Of a stretch of DNA of 64,000 nt, positions 10,549-18,315 are shown in pieces; positions within the stretch are counted from its first letter, which is position 1; each line of letters opens with the position of its first letter. Location: NCBI GenBank assembly GCA_021200535.1, contig JAJQGL010000092.1, positions 62,001 to 126,000 of the forward strand, given 5' to 3'. The notes under the pieces were generated by a model. It was not told the origin of the DNA. It did not search any database and saw only the letters and a list, made by a program, of their open reading frames with translations. Source of the stretch: Clostridiaceae bacterium. GTDB lineage: Bacteria > Bacillota > Clostridia > Lachnospirales > Lachnospiraceae. The position numbers and the translations under genes were made by a program.

Positions 10549-11049
10549 ATGAATAATAAATTTGAGTTGATGCCTGTGCTGGGGATTGGTGCAGGATGGA
10601 TTGTGATGATCGTAATACTTGTCATCTTAGTAGCGGCCTTTGTTGCGCTTAGCATCTATGGGAAAAAGCTGCAGACCAGACAGGAGGAGAGCCAGAGAGA
10701 GCTGGAAAATGCAGCACAGTCAGTATCCCTGCTGGTTATTGATAAAAAGAGAATGAAGCTGACGGAGGCGGGACTGCCGCAGCTGGTGGTTGATCAGACA
10801 CCGAAATACATGAGAGGACGTAAGCTTCCGATTGTCAAAGCAAAGATTGGCCCAAAGATTATGTCGCTGATCTGTGACGAGCGGGTATTTGAATTGATTC
10901 CTGTCAAAAAAGAGGTTCGAGCAATGATCAGCGGTATTTATATTATGGAGGTCAAGGGGCTGCGTTCTAATCTTGAGGCGAGAAAGACGAAACTGAAATT
11001 TACGGAAAAGCTCCGTATGAAGATGGATCGCATGAAGAATGAAAAGTAG
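10549..11049 (+). CDS. Hypothetical single-pass membrane protein
   Basis: The 166-residue protein has one strongly hydrophobic helix at about residues 10-38 followed by a cytoplasmic-type charged region. Residues 58-120 look like a small beta-rich domain (SLLVIDKKRMKLTEAGLPQLV ... LPIVKAKIGPKIMSLICDE). The C-terminus is basic. ATG 10549 follows GAAGGAGAGG. I do not recognise the family; the pattern suggests a conserved membrane-anchored protein of unknown role. Confidence 0.7.
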   Translation: MNNKFELMPVLGIGAGWIVMIVILVILVAAFVALSIYGKKLQTRQEESQRELENAAQSVSLLVIDKKRMKLTEAGLPQLVVDQTPKYMRGRKLPIVKAKIGPKIMSLICDERVFELIPVKKEVRAMISGIYIMEVKGLRSNLEARKTKLKFTEKLRMKMDRMKNEK

Positions 11050-11128
11050 CGGATTAGTAAAAGATAGACTAGTGAAAATTAATTAGTGAAAAATAATAGA
11101 TTACCAAAGGTTTAAATTTTAAACATTG

Positions 11129-11159
11129 ATACATCCGGGTTGCTTTAATCCGGATGTAT
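11129..11159 (-). terminator. Hairpin overlapping the stop codon of the DUF1934 gene
   Basis: ATACATCCGG (11129-11138) pairs perfectly with CCGGATGTAT (11150-11159) around an 11-base loop that contains the stop codon. The flanks are A/T rich in both directions. It probably ends transcription of the minus-strand gene and may also stop read-through from 10549-11049. Confidence 0.6.
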
Positions 11160-11573
11160 TTCTATTTGAATGGTATATTTTGAGATCGGGCAATTATTTA
11201 AGCAAAGAAAATAGATAAGCTCTGTGCTGATTTTGTCAGGATAAAAGGAACTTGCCAGGCTTTCTGTGTGCAGATTCATCTGGAATGTGCCAAGAGGAGT
11301 CTGATAAGGCCCTTGAAAATCTTTCTCTAAAGAAAACTGCATTTCTGTGGTAATTGCTCCTTTTTTGGATATGCTGATATAATCTTTTTGGATTTTGATC
11401 AGGCTGGAACATTTTAAGGGCATGGCATTTTCAACATCTAAATATTCCTGATAAGTGATCAGGTGCGTGTCAGGTGTGGCTGCATACTTTCCGGAATAGC
11501 GGCTGAGGACGGCTTCCTCGGAAATGTCATGCTGTGTGGTACGAATCATAATGGTAGCGTTCTGGCTTTTCAT
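11145..11573 (-). CDS. DUF1934 family protein (YwiB-like)
   Basis: The 142-residue protein matches the calycin-like YwiB/DUF1934 pattern. The features are an N-terminal strand (ATIMIRTTQHD), a central LITYQEYLD, KCSSLIKIQKDYISISKKGA, and GPYQTPLGTFQMNLHTESL, which corresponds to the conserved 'Y.TPyG' stretch. No signal peptide is present. The function is unknown. It is transcribed with spoIIR upstream on the same strand, 109 bases apart. Confidence 0.75.
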   Translation of the reverse strand: MKSQNATIMIRTTQHDISEEAVLSRYSGKYAATPDTHLITYQEYLDVENAMPLKCSSLIKIQKDYISISKKGAITTEMQFSLEKDFQGPYQTPLGTFQMNLHTESLASSFYPDKISTELIYFLCLNNCPISKYTIQIEIHPD

Positions 11574-11682
11574 TTGTCTCTCCTGTCTCCGGGTTAAACG
11601 GATTTTAAAGGGTGTCTGTTTTGTAAAAGGTTATAGAATAGTTTACCATATTTTACAGATTAGGGGAAGAGAAACCGTACTG

Positions 11683-12534
11683 CTATTCCTCTGCACCGGA
11701 AAACCAGTCCCATAGTGCGGAACGGATTTCCGGCTTTTCGTTTTTTGAACTGTTTTCGGAAGAACTGTTTTCGGAAGAACTGTTTTCGGAAGAACTGCTT
11801 TCGGAAGAATTCTTTTCTGTTTGGTTTTCTGCAGCCGCAGATTCTTCTAGATTGTCAGCACTTTCTTGATTGACAGATTTTTCCAGGCTGTCATATTCTT
11901 CCTGTGTCAGTTCTTCACGGAGCTTTTCTTTTGAGGTTTCCGGTACCGTGGCCGTGGTTTCATCTACAAAACAGAGGCTTGGGAAAAGTACGCACCACCA
12001 GTTTCGGCCGGCAGCTTCACCGATTTCAATGCAGAGTGCCTGATAGGTCCCGGCAGGGAAGGTCAGGTCGCCGTATTGTTTGACGGGAAAATAGCGCGCC
12101 TTGAGACAGACAGAGACGGAAGCGTTTGAACCATTCTCTGTCAACACTTTTTTCGCTGTTTTGCTGATTTTATTTTGCTGTTTTTTTATAATTTGTCTGG
12201 CATCGTCAATCTGATCTGTGTCTTTTAGGGATGTCTGAAGAAATCCGATGGTTGCGTCCCTTACCTTGAGCTTAAGCTGCTGGTCTTTGTCGGAATCACT
12301 GTTGGCAATGACATGAAGCCGGATAATGTTTTGGGCAATATGCTGCTGAATGCTGTCCGTTTTGGTGGTGCTTTGCGCGGCTTGAGCTGTTTTGGCCTGG
12401 CGAATCAGATTTTCTGCAGAAGCAATCTGCCTGCTGCACAGTACGAGTTGTTTTAATCCGAATAAAAGTGTGCTGAATGCTGCTATGTAAAGTATAGACA
12501 GGCAGAGCAGACGTTTTGAAAATGTTACTTTCAC
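11683..12534 (-). CDS. spoIIR: Stage II sporulation protein R
   Basis: SpoIIR is the secreted forespore signal that triggers processing of pro-sigma-E in the mother cell. The 283-residue product has an N-terminal membrane segment (residues 8-28), the family core IRLHVIANSDSDKDQQLKLKVRD, and FPAGTYQALCIEIGEAAGRNWWCVLFPSLCF. The C-terminal ~80 residues are acidic and Ser/Glu/Asn rich, with three SSEN-type repeats encoded by a 15-bp tandem unit near 11749-11800. The long acidic tail is unusual. Start ATG 12534 lies behind GGAGGTATAC. Confidence 0.9.
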   Translation of the reverse strand: MKVTFSKRLLCLSILYIAAFSTLLFGLKQLVLCSRQIASAENLIRQAKTAQAAQSTTKTDSIQQHIAQNIIRLHVIANSDSDKDQQLKLKVRDATIGFLQTSLKDTDQIDDARQIIKKQQNKISKTAKKVLTENGSNASVSVCLKARYFPVKQYGDLTFPAGTYQALCIEIGEAAGRNWWCVLFPSLCFVDETTATVPETSKEKLREELTQEEYDSLEKSVNQESADNLEESAAAENQTEKNSSESSSSENSSSENSSSENSSKNEKPEIRSALWDWFSGAEE

Positions 12535-13126
12535 AGTATACCTCCGTTTCTGTAGCCCATGGTATCGTACCGTGGGGAATCTTGTATTATCTGCACGTTA
12601 CATTTTCATTGTTGCCCGGTAATTAGCAAGGTATACAATAAATTTTCCGGCTATTCTTTTTTGAAAACGGAGTTGGTGTGGAATAAGGTGGGACCTGTTT
12701 ATTTTTCTATTGTAAGGAAAAATAAAATGTATATAATATAGTTAAGGGAAATCCGTTGCCATAACGAGCGGCAGCGCAGCGAGTGGGATTGCAACAGCGA
12801 ATGAGAGTAAATCAGTGACAACTCATGGAATTATTAATATTTATATCAAAGATGAACAGAAGATTAGCCAAGAAACTGACCAAGAAAAGACTCTACAAAC
12901 ACTTTTAGTTTTGCTTATTTATAAGTAGAAGCAAGGATATAGGAGTTGAGTTTGATGAGATAAAGGCCAAAAACTAGTACTTACTATGCAGAGTGGTGTT
13001 TGTTGGATGATAGAAAAGGAAATATATCGACTTTAAATTATCAAATCAATATAGGCGGTTTTGCGCTTAAATGTATAATACATATTCAAATTTCTGTATA
13101 ATAACAGTAAAGGTAGGTGATTTCAT
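12535..13126. other. 592-base intergenic region with an orphan promoter and gene remnants
   Basis: A promoter-like pair TTGTAA (12710-12715) and TATAAT (12732-12737), 16 bases apart on the plus strand, has no obvious gene behind it. Short broken coding stretches follow, for example an open stretch without a start codon at about 12970-13104. Two TATAAT words (near 13073 and 13098) lie before the 13127 gene and may be its promoter. Composition becomes more A+T-rich here, marking the left side of the accessory segment. Confidence 0.45.
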
Positions 13127-14611
13127 TTGACCATAGAAGAAATGATACGAGGTGAATCCAAGAAGGTTGAATTTAAGGAAGTGCGTCCAGAGAAAAGCAT
13201 AAAATATATAAAGTCAGTAGTAGCATTTGCGAATAGCACCGGAGGTACGATTATCTTTGGCGTAGCAGATGAAACTCGTGAAATTGTTGGCATTCCTGAT
13301 GAGATTGTCTTTTCGGAAATGGATGCGATAGCAAATGCAATTTCTGATAGTTGTGCACCTATGATCGTGCCCGATATCTATTTTAAGACGGTCGATGGTA
13401 AAATTCTAATTATTGTGGATGTACCAATCGGTTCTATGAGACCATATTATATCAAGAATGTTGGAATTGAGGAAGGAACATACATTAGAGTGTCAGGATC
13501 TTCAAGGCCGGCAGATGATTACATGATCCATGAGTTGCGTTTGGAAGGCAGCCGCAGGTCATACGATGAGATGCCTTGTTTGGATATCGCTATCACAGAG
13601 AGCGATATAGAGAAACTTTGTGAAGATATGACACAGATTGCAATGCAAAATTGTAAATCAGACGAAGAAAGAAATAATATCAAGCCGGTCGGTGTAAATC
13701 AGTTGCTCGCATGGGGAATTCTTCTGGAAAGAGATGGAAAATTCCTTCCAACAAATGCGTACGCCATTTTAACGGGAAATGAGAGAATGCCTGTTGCGAT
13801 TCAGTGCGGTGTATTCAAAGGCTCTACAAAAGCCATTTTCGTGGATAGAACAGAGTTTACCGGTTCTGCATGGGAAACGGTGGAAGATGCGTATCGCTAT
13901 GTTCTGAAAAACATTCATTTGGGAGCCAAATTTGAGGGAATCTATCGCCAGGACGTATACGAAATTCCGCCAAGTGCCATACGAGAGCTGATTGTGAATG
14001 CAGTTGTACACAGAAGTTATTTGGATCATAATTGTATTCAGGTTGCAATCTACGATGACAGATTAGAGATTCTGTCACCCGGAAAACTTCCGAAAGGACA
14101 AACATTAGAGAAGATGCAGGAAGGTCACTCTAAAATAAGGAATGAGGCACTTGCAAAAGCATTTTCTTACATGAAAATCATAGAACATTGGGGTAGTGGG
14201 ATTCTCAGAGTGATTCAGGAGGTTGAAAATACTGGTCTGAAAAAACCGGTATTTTCTGATGGTGAGATAGATGTGATTGTGACGATTTATCGTGATGAGA
14301 ATAGTCCGGCAAGCAATTTAATGGACATTCCAAAGGATCAGGATATGAATCAAGATGCAACCAAAGAAGTTCCGAAGAAGTTCCAAAGAAGTTCCGAAGA
14401 AGTTCCGAAGAAATTGACAGAGCAGCAAAAGGTAATTTATGATATCATTTTAGAATCAGGCGAAGTGAAGGCGAAAGAAGTTGCTGGCGTGCTTAATGTC
14501 AGTGATAGAAGAGCGAGGACTATTTTGAATGAAATGATAGATGCTGGTGTTGTAGAAAAAATAGGAGCTACTACGAGTACGAGGTATGTACTTGTGGAAC
14601 GGAAGAACTAA
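13127..14611 (+). CDS. AlbA_2 (Schlafen-like) ATP-binding regulator with C-terminal HTH
   Basis: The 494-residue protein has an N-terminal AlbA_2 domain (ESKKVEFKEVRP, FANSTGGTIIFGVAD). A central GHKL-like ATPase segment (IRELIVNAVVHRSY, DDRLEILSPGKLP, EHWGSGILRV) resembles RecG-like putative transcription regulators. A winged HTH closes the protein (KAKEVAGVLNVSDRRARTIL). Before the HTH is a repeated EEVPKKFQRSSEEVPKK stretch. The TTG start at 13127 follows AGGTAGGTGA. Such genes are common in accessory regions; the target is unknown. Confidence 0.8.
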   Translation: MTIEEMIRGESKKVEFKEVRPEKSIKYIKSVVAFANSTGGTIIFGVADETREIVGIPDEIVFSEMDAIANAISDSCAPMIVPDIYFKTVDGKILIIVDVPIGSMRPYYIKNVGIEEGTYIRVSGSSRPADDYMIHELRLEGSRRSYDEMPCLDIAITESDIEKLCEDMTQIAMQNCKSDEERNNIKPVGVNQLLAWGILLERDGKFLPTNAYAILTGNERMPVAIQCGVFKGSTKAIFVDRTEFTGSAWETVEDAYRYVLKNIHLGAKFEGIYRQDVYEIPPSAIRELIVNAVVHRSYLDHNCIQVAIYDDRLEILSPGKLPKGQTLEKMQEGHSKIRNEALAKAFSYMKIIEHWGSGILRVIQEVENTGLKKPVFSDGEIDVIVTIYRDENSPASNLMDIPKDQDMNQDATKEVPKKFQRSSEEVPKKLTEQQKVIYDIILESGEVKAKEVAGVLNVSDRRARTILNEMIDAGVVEKIGATTSTRYVLVERKN

Positions 14612-14699
14612 CCAAGAAAAAGTATTATGCTTATTAAGAGTAATCCATTCAGTCTATTGAGAACGAGAGGGAGTATCCGGGTATCAGGCTGTTATATTA

Positions 14700-14815
14700 T
14701 AAGTAAAGAAAGACACTTGCGCTAACAAGTGCCTCACAGAAGCTAACGATAGACGGTTAGCCGAAAATATGAAGATTACACGAAGTAACCGCTCACTGTT
14801 TGACGACTGGGGCGG
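14700..14815. other. Hairpin cluster downstream of the holin-like toxin
   Basis: Three inverted pairs lie close together: CACTTG/CAAGTG near 14712-14729, GCTAAC/GTTAGC near 14742-14761, and GTAACCGCTC/GGGCGGTTAT near 14785-14818. The last follows the toxin stop codon on the minus strand and is a good candidate for its terminator. Antisense RNAs of type I toxin systems often come from this position, which is an inference here. Confidence 0.45.
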
Positions 14816-14914
14816 TTATTTTCGTGTGTGATTACTATCTTTACCGATAGAGTATCCTATTCCAAAGCAGGTTAAGCCAAAGCTAAGCACTGCAATAAGT
14901 TCTAAAATATCCAT
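14816..14914 (-). CDS. Holin-like toxin peptide, possible type I toxin
   Basis: A 32-codon frame encodes MDILELIAVLSFGLTCFGIG and a short charged tail ending in HTRK. It has a single hydrophobic helix, a start ATG at 14914 and a strong AGGAGGG site about seven bases upstream. Size, hydrophobicity and tail match the holin-like toxin peptides that accompany accessory elements in Firmicutes. Membrane insertion and repression by an antisense RNA are family-level expectations, not shown by the sequence. Confidence 0.6.
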   Translation of the reverse strand: MDILELIAVLSFGLTCFGIGYSIGKDSNHTRK

Positions 14915-15043
14915 TGGCAGCCCTCCTTTCCACACTACTGGAGTAATCCTTTCGGAGACTCTGTATCTATGTAAACAGAGGGACTCACTCTAGCTGTTAC
15001 CATATTTTCTTGGTCTTTACTCCGCTCCGGTCGGCACATAGCA

Positions 15044-15147
15044 GACGTCCACTGGACGTCTTGTGCCCTTGTTTTTCCCTTATGGGGGTTCTGTAATAAA
15101 AACAATCTGTTAGATTGTTTGGGAAAAGGATATAACATAAGGGAAAG
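15044..15147. repeat. Nested palindromes
   Basis: The outer inverted repeat is TTTCCCTTATG (15074-15084) and CATAAGGGAAA (15136-15146). Inside is the perfect hairpin AAACAATCT-GTT-AGATTGTTT (15100-15120). Just upstream is AGACGTCC-ACT-GGACGTCT (about 15044-15062). No open frame of note covers them. They could be a recombination site, a terminator cluster or a structured RNA. Confidence 0.55.
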
Positions 15148-15213
15148 TCTGAGGGAAAGCTCATCTGTCCAAACTTTAGGAAAATCAAGGCATTGCGGAT
15201 TTTTCACTAACAC

Positions 15214-15438
15214 GATATAATAAAGACTGCCACGCGAAGCGTGTGTAGATAACGATCATGAACAGCTGCGCAAGCAGCGAAAGAGCGCGAAAGCGCGAGT
15301 TCATGATATAATAAAGACTGCCACGCAAAGCGTGTGTAGATAACGATCATGAATCGCAGATTCATGATATAATGATAAGCGGATCGAGCATGCTTGCATG
15401 TGAGGGCGCAACAAGATCATGAAGCTCTGCTTCATGAT
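15214..15438. repeat. Composite palindromic repeat array
   Basis: A 50-base spacer beginning GATATAATAAAGACTGCC and containing a CACGC/GCGTG hairpin occurs at 15214 and 15305. Each copy ends in ATCATGAA, which opens a palindrome. Palindrome 1 (15255-15307) encloses two short stems with GNRA-type loops (GCTGC-GCAA-GCAGC and GCGC-GAAA-GCGC). Palindromes 2 (15346-15368) and 3 (15416-15438) are perfect 10-bp stems with 3-base loops. TATAAT follows the first two palindromes. Confidence 0.75.
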
Positions 15439-15508
15439 ATAAGTACGAACTAAGTGTTAAAGAAATTATGGATTAACAATCGGAATTGACCGGGCAAAGC
15501 GAGGGGTA

Positions 15509-15532
15509 CTTCTTGAACGAAAGTTCAAGAAG
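15509..15532 (+). promoter_or_regulatory. GNRA-capped hairpin in the Nudix leader
   Basis: CTTCTTGAAC pairs perfectly with GTTCAAGAAG around a GAAA loop, 41 bases before the Nudix start codon. The words TCGGAATTGA at 15480 and 15550 flank it as direct repeats. It may be a leader structure or another member of the nearby repeat family. Confidence 0.45.
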
Positions 15533-15572
15533 ATGGTTTCTCCCACAACTCGGAATTGAAAGGGTTATAAAT

Positions 15573-16037
15573 ATGTCAAGACAAATACGCACTTCTGCAA
15601 AAGCAGTTATAATTAAAAATGGCAAATTGCTTGCAATAAAGTTGAATGACGGCAAAGAGGAATGGTATATTTTGCTCGGTGGCGGTCAGGACAGTGAGGA
15701 AATTCTTCCTCAAACTGTTGAACGAGAAGTAAAAGAAGAAGCAGGAATAGAGGTTAAATGCAAAGATTTACTTTTTGTTATAGAAGGAGTTCATGGCGAA
15801 AGTTTTCACAGAATTGACTTAGTATTTTTGTGTGATTACTTGGGAAAAGCAGCCAATGCAAATCTTCATAGCGATACTAACCAAATTGGATTTGATTGGT
15901 TAGATTTATCGGTATTGAACAGATTACCATTATATCCTTCAAAGCTTCGTCGTCCTATAATGAGCTTTTATGAGGAAAAAGAATACACGAAGTATCTTGG
16001 GAATGAAGAAATAGGTGACTCGGAATGTTTAGAATAG
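15573..16037 (+). CDS. Nudix hydrolase
   Basis: The 154-residue protein should cleave a nucleoside diphosphate-linked substrate. The Nudix box is GGGQDSEEILPQTVEREVKEEAGI, with the REVKEEAG core intact. The frame extends upstream to 15486, but ATG 15573 sits behind GAAAGGG and starts the domain cleanly. It overlaps the next gene by 13 bases. Base composition is lower in G+C than the flanking housekeeping genes. Substrate unknown; with the truncated nucleotidyltransferase downstream it looks like acquired cargo. Confidence 0.8.
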   Translation: MSRQIRTSAKAVIIKNGKLLAIKLNDGKEEWYILLGGGQDSEEILPQTVEREVKEEAGIEVKCKDLLFVIEGVHGESFHRIDLVFLCDYLGKAANANLHSDTNQIGFDWLDLSVLNRLPLYPSKLRRPIMSFYEEKEYTKYLGNEEIGDSECLE

Positions 16038-16453
16038 ATGAGTATGTTGATAAATTAACAAATAAACTAATAGATGTTTTTGGTGAAAGATTGGAGTATA
16101 TAGGATTGCAAGGCAGTTATCTTCGTCATGAAGAAACTAAAAACAGTGATATTGATATTATGGTTGTGATTGACAATATTTCAGTTGAGGATTTGAATAC
16201 CTATCAAAAAGCACTTGTTTCAATAGGAAATTATGATAAGTCATGTGGCTTTATTTGTGGTAAAACTGATTTAGAACATTGGAATCCGTTGGAAATTCAA
16301 GAAACCTCGTGTGAAGAAAAAATGAAAGGAATTTTATTGTTTCGGAAAACCGGGAAAGTGGAAATGTTACAGAAAGACAGAAGTGAAAGTGAAATTTTGG
16401 GAATGAAGAAAGCATATAAAATAAGGGGCTGGAAGTTTCCGGAAGAACACTAA
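16025..16453 (+). pseudogene. Nucleotidyltransferase, probably truncated with a chimeric tail
   Basis: Residues 1-90 form a Pol-beta-like nucleotidyltransferase core with GSYLRHEETKNSDIDIMVV (the G-S and D-x-D metal motif). The family normally continues for another ~100 residues after DLEHWNPLEI. Here the text changes abruptly at about base 16300 into an unrelated ~45-residue tail (KGILLFRKTGKVEML...). I read this as a deletion fusion that removed the C-terminal half. The frame is intact for 142 residues, so a short protein may still be made. Confidence 0.55.
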
Positions 16454-16476
16454 GCAGGAATGGGGTGAGAAAGAAA

Positions 16477-18315
16477 ATGAAAAAGTATTCAGCATGGAGT
16501 AACTGGAAATATGTATTTTGCCGGATGTGTGCTTATGACAAACGGTATCCGTTGTACATCGCGGTGAAGTCAGCGGCAGCTTTTTTAAGCCCGTTTATAT
16601 CTGCAATTATACCAAGTGTGGCGATTGGGCTGACGGCGGCAGGGTCTTCGCTGGAAACGTTTGCCCTTGTGATGGCAGGGCTGGTGCTGGGGAGTTTGTG
16701 TATAGGACTGTTGTCTGTATATATGGACAACCTGATTCAGACAAAAAACTATTATGTCTCATACGATAGTGTGCAGCATGAGGTGATCGGACAGATATTA
16801 CATATGGATTACGCGATATTAGAAAGCGCGAAGGGAAAGATGCTCGCAGATAGTGCGAAGTATAGTTATGAACTGGACTGGCAGGGTTGGAATCGCATGA
16901 TGGATATGTTTACGCCATTTGCGTATAATCTTCTGGGGGTTCTTATTTATTCGGTTATACTTATTCCCAAATGTCCCTGGGTACTGCCGGTATTTGTATT
17001 GATGACGGTATCCAATCTTTTGATCGAACGAAAAATATCCCGCAGAGCCTGGGGGAAGCATCGGAAAATTTTTCATGAAACAGATTCGAAAGTGAATTAT
17101 TTTTTTGAGCGGAGTACCTCCGCTACAGATGGAAAAGATATTCGTATGTATCAGATGGAAACCTGGTTTGGTCATATCATGCAGGAAATGATTGAAAAAC
17201 GGTTGAAATATTGGAAGAAAGCAGAGGTAGGATATTTTTGGCCGTGTTTTTCCGATACGGTCTGGTCGCTGATTCGTGATATCATTGCCTATTCCGTTCT
17301 GGTGGCTCAGTATATGCAGGGCGGTTTGGATGCGGCTTCCTTTACCCTATATCTAGGGATCATCGCTGGGTTTGCAGGCTGGCTAAATGGCGGCAATATG
17401 GGGGATGGATTTATTCGGGCGTATAGTGAGATGCTTCGGTGTAATTGGAATATTGAAGATTACCGGGAATTTATGCAGTTTCACAATGCTGCGCGGGACG
17501 ATAAAAAAAGTACGAAGGGCAGATGTTTTTCGTCAGACAGTTCCGGCGTCAGTATCGAGTTCCGGAATGTTTGTTTTCGATATCCGGAGGCAGAGCAGGA
17601 TACGATCCATGATCTGAATTTACATATTTGTGCTGGTGAAAAAATAGCCTTAGTGGGTGTCAATGGAGCGGGCAAAACGACACTGATTAAATTGTTATGT
17701 GGATTTTATAAGCCAACTTCAGGGAAAATATTAGTGGACGGCGTGGACATTACAGAGTATGATCTGGAAGACTATCAGAGAGGAATCAGTGCGGTATTTC
17801 AGGATATGATGATTATGGCATCTTCTGTGGCGGAAAATGTTGCCTGTATCGAAAAAGAGCAGATTGATACGGAGAAGCTCTGGAAATGCTTAACGCTTGC
17901 GGATATAGCAGATAAAGTCAGGGGATTGCCAAAGAAAGAACAGACTTCCGTAACCAATTTTTTGGATAAGGATGGCGTAATGTTTTCCGGCGGGGAATTA
18001 CAGCGAATTCTTTTGGCGAGAGCCATTTACAAAGAAGCGCCGGTCTTACTGTTAGATGAGCCAACGAGCGCTTTAGATCCGCTTGCAGAGACTGCAATAT
18101 ATGAGAAATATCATCAATTATCACAGGGAAAAACGACGGTGTTTATCTCACACAGACTGGCGAGCACCAGGTTTTGCGACCGCATTATATTTTATGAGCA
18201 CGGACAGGTGATTGAAGAAGGAACCCATCAGGAATTGATGGAGCGCGGCGGGGAATATGCGCAGATGTTCCTCCTGCAAAGCCAGTATTACGATAAGGAG
18301 GGAGAGGCGTCATGA
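16477..18315 (+). CDS. ABC exporter half-transporter A (membrane + ATPase)
   Basis: The 612-residue protein has an N-terminal six-helix exporter membrane domain (about residues 1-330) and a C-terminal ATPase. Walker A is GVNGAGKTT, the signature is FSGGELQR, Walker B is LLLDEPTSALDP, and the switch His lies in FISHRLAS. I choose ATG 16477 behind GGGGTGAG. It overlaps the next gene by ATGA, so the two are translationally coupled and very likely form a heterodimer. The substrate cannot be inferred, as no peptide or modification gene lies beside it. Confidence 0.85.
   Translation: MKKYSAWSNWKYVFCRMCAYDKRYPLYIAVKSAAAFLSPFISAIIPSVAIGLTAAGSSLETFALVMAGLVLGSLCIGLLSVYMDNLIQTKNYYVSYDSVQHEVIGQILHMDYAILESAKGKMLADSAKYSYELDWQGWNRMMDMFTPFAYNLLGVLIYSVILIPKCPWVLPVFVLMTVSNLLIERKISRRAWGKHRKIFHETDSKVNYFFERSTSATDGKDIRMYQMETWFGHIMQEMIEKRLKYWKKAEVGYFWPCFSDTVWSLIRDIIAYSVLVAQYMQGGLDAASFTLYLGIIAGFAGWLNGGNMGDGFIRAYSEMLRCNWNIEDYREFMQFHNAARDDKKSTKGRCFSSDSSGVSIEFRNVCFRYPEAEQDTIHDLNLHICAGEKIALVGVNGAGKTTLIKLLCGFYKPTSGKILVDGVDITEYDLEDYQRGISAVFQDMMIMASSVAENVACIEKEQIDTEKLWKCLTLADIADKVRGLPKKEQTSVTNFLDKDGVMFSGGELQRILLARAIYKEAPVLLLDEPTSALDPLAETAIYEKYHQLSQGKTTVFISHRLASTRFCDRIIFYEHGQVIEEGTHQELMERGGEYAQMFLLQSQYYDKEGEAS

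Noticed and set aside
12741-12960. Small plus-strand gene after the orphan promoter
   Set aside because: Only short frames with stops and no ribosome site are seen; recorded as remnants.
15214-15438. CRISPR array
   Set aside because: Repeat spacing is irregular, spacers are themselves repeated, and no cas genes are present.
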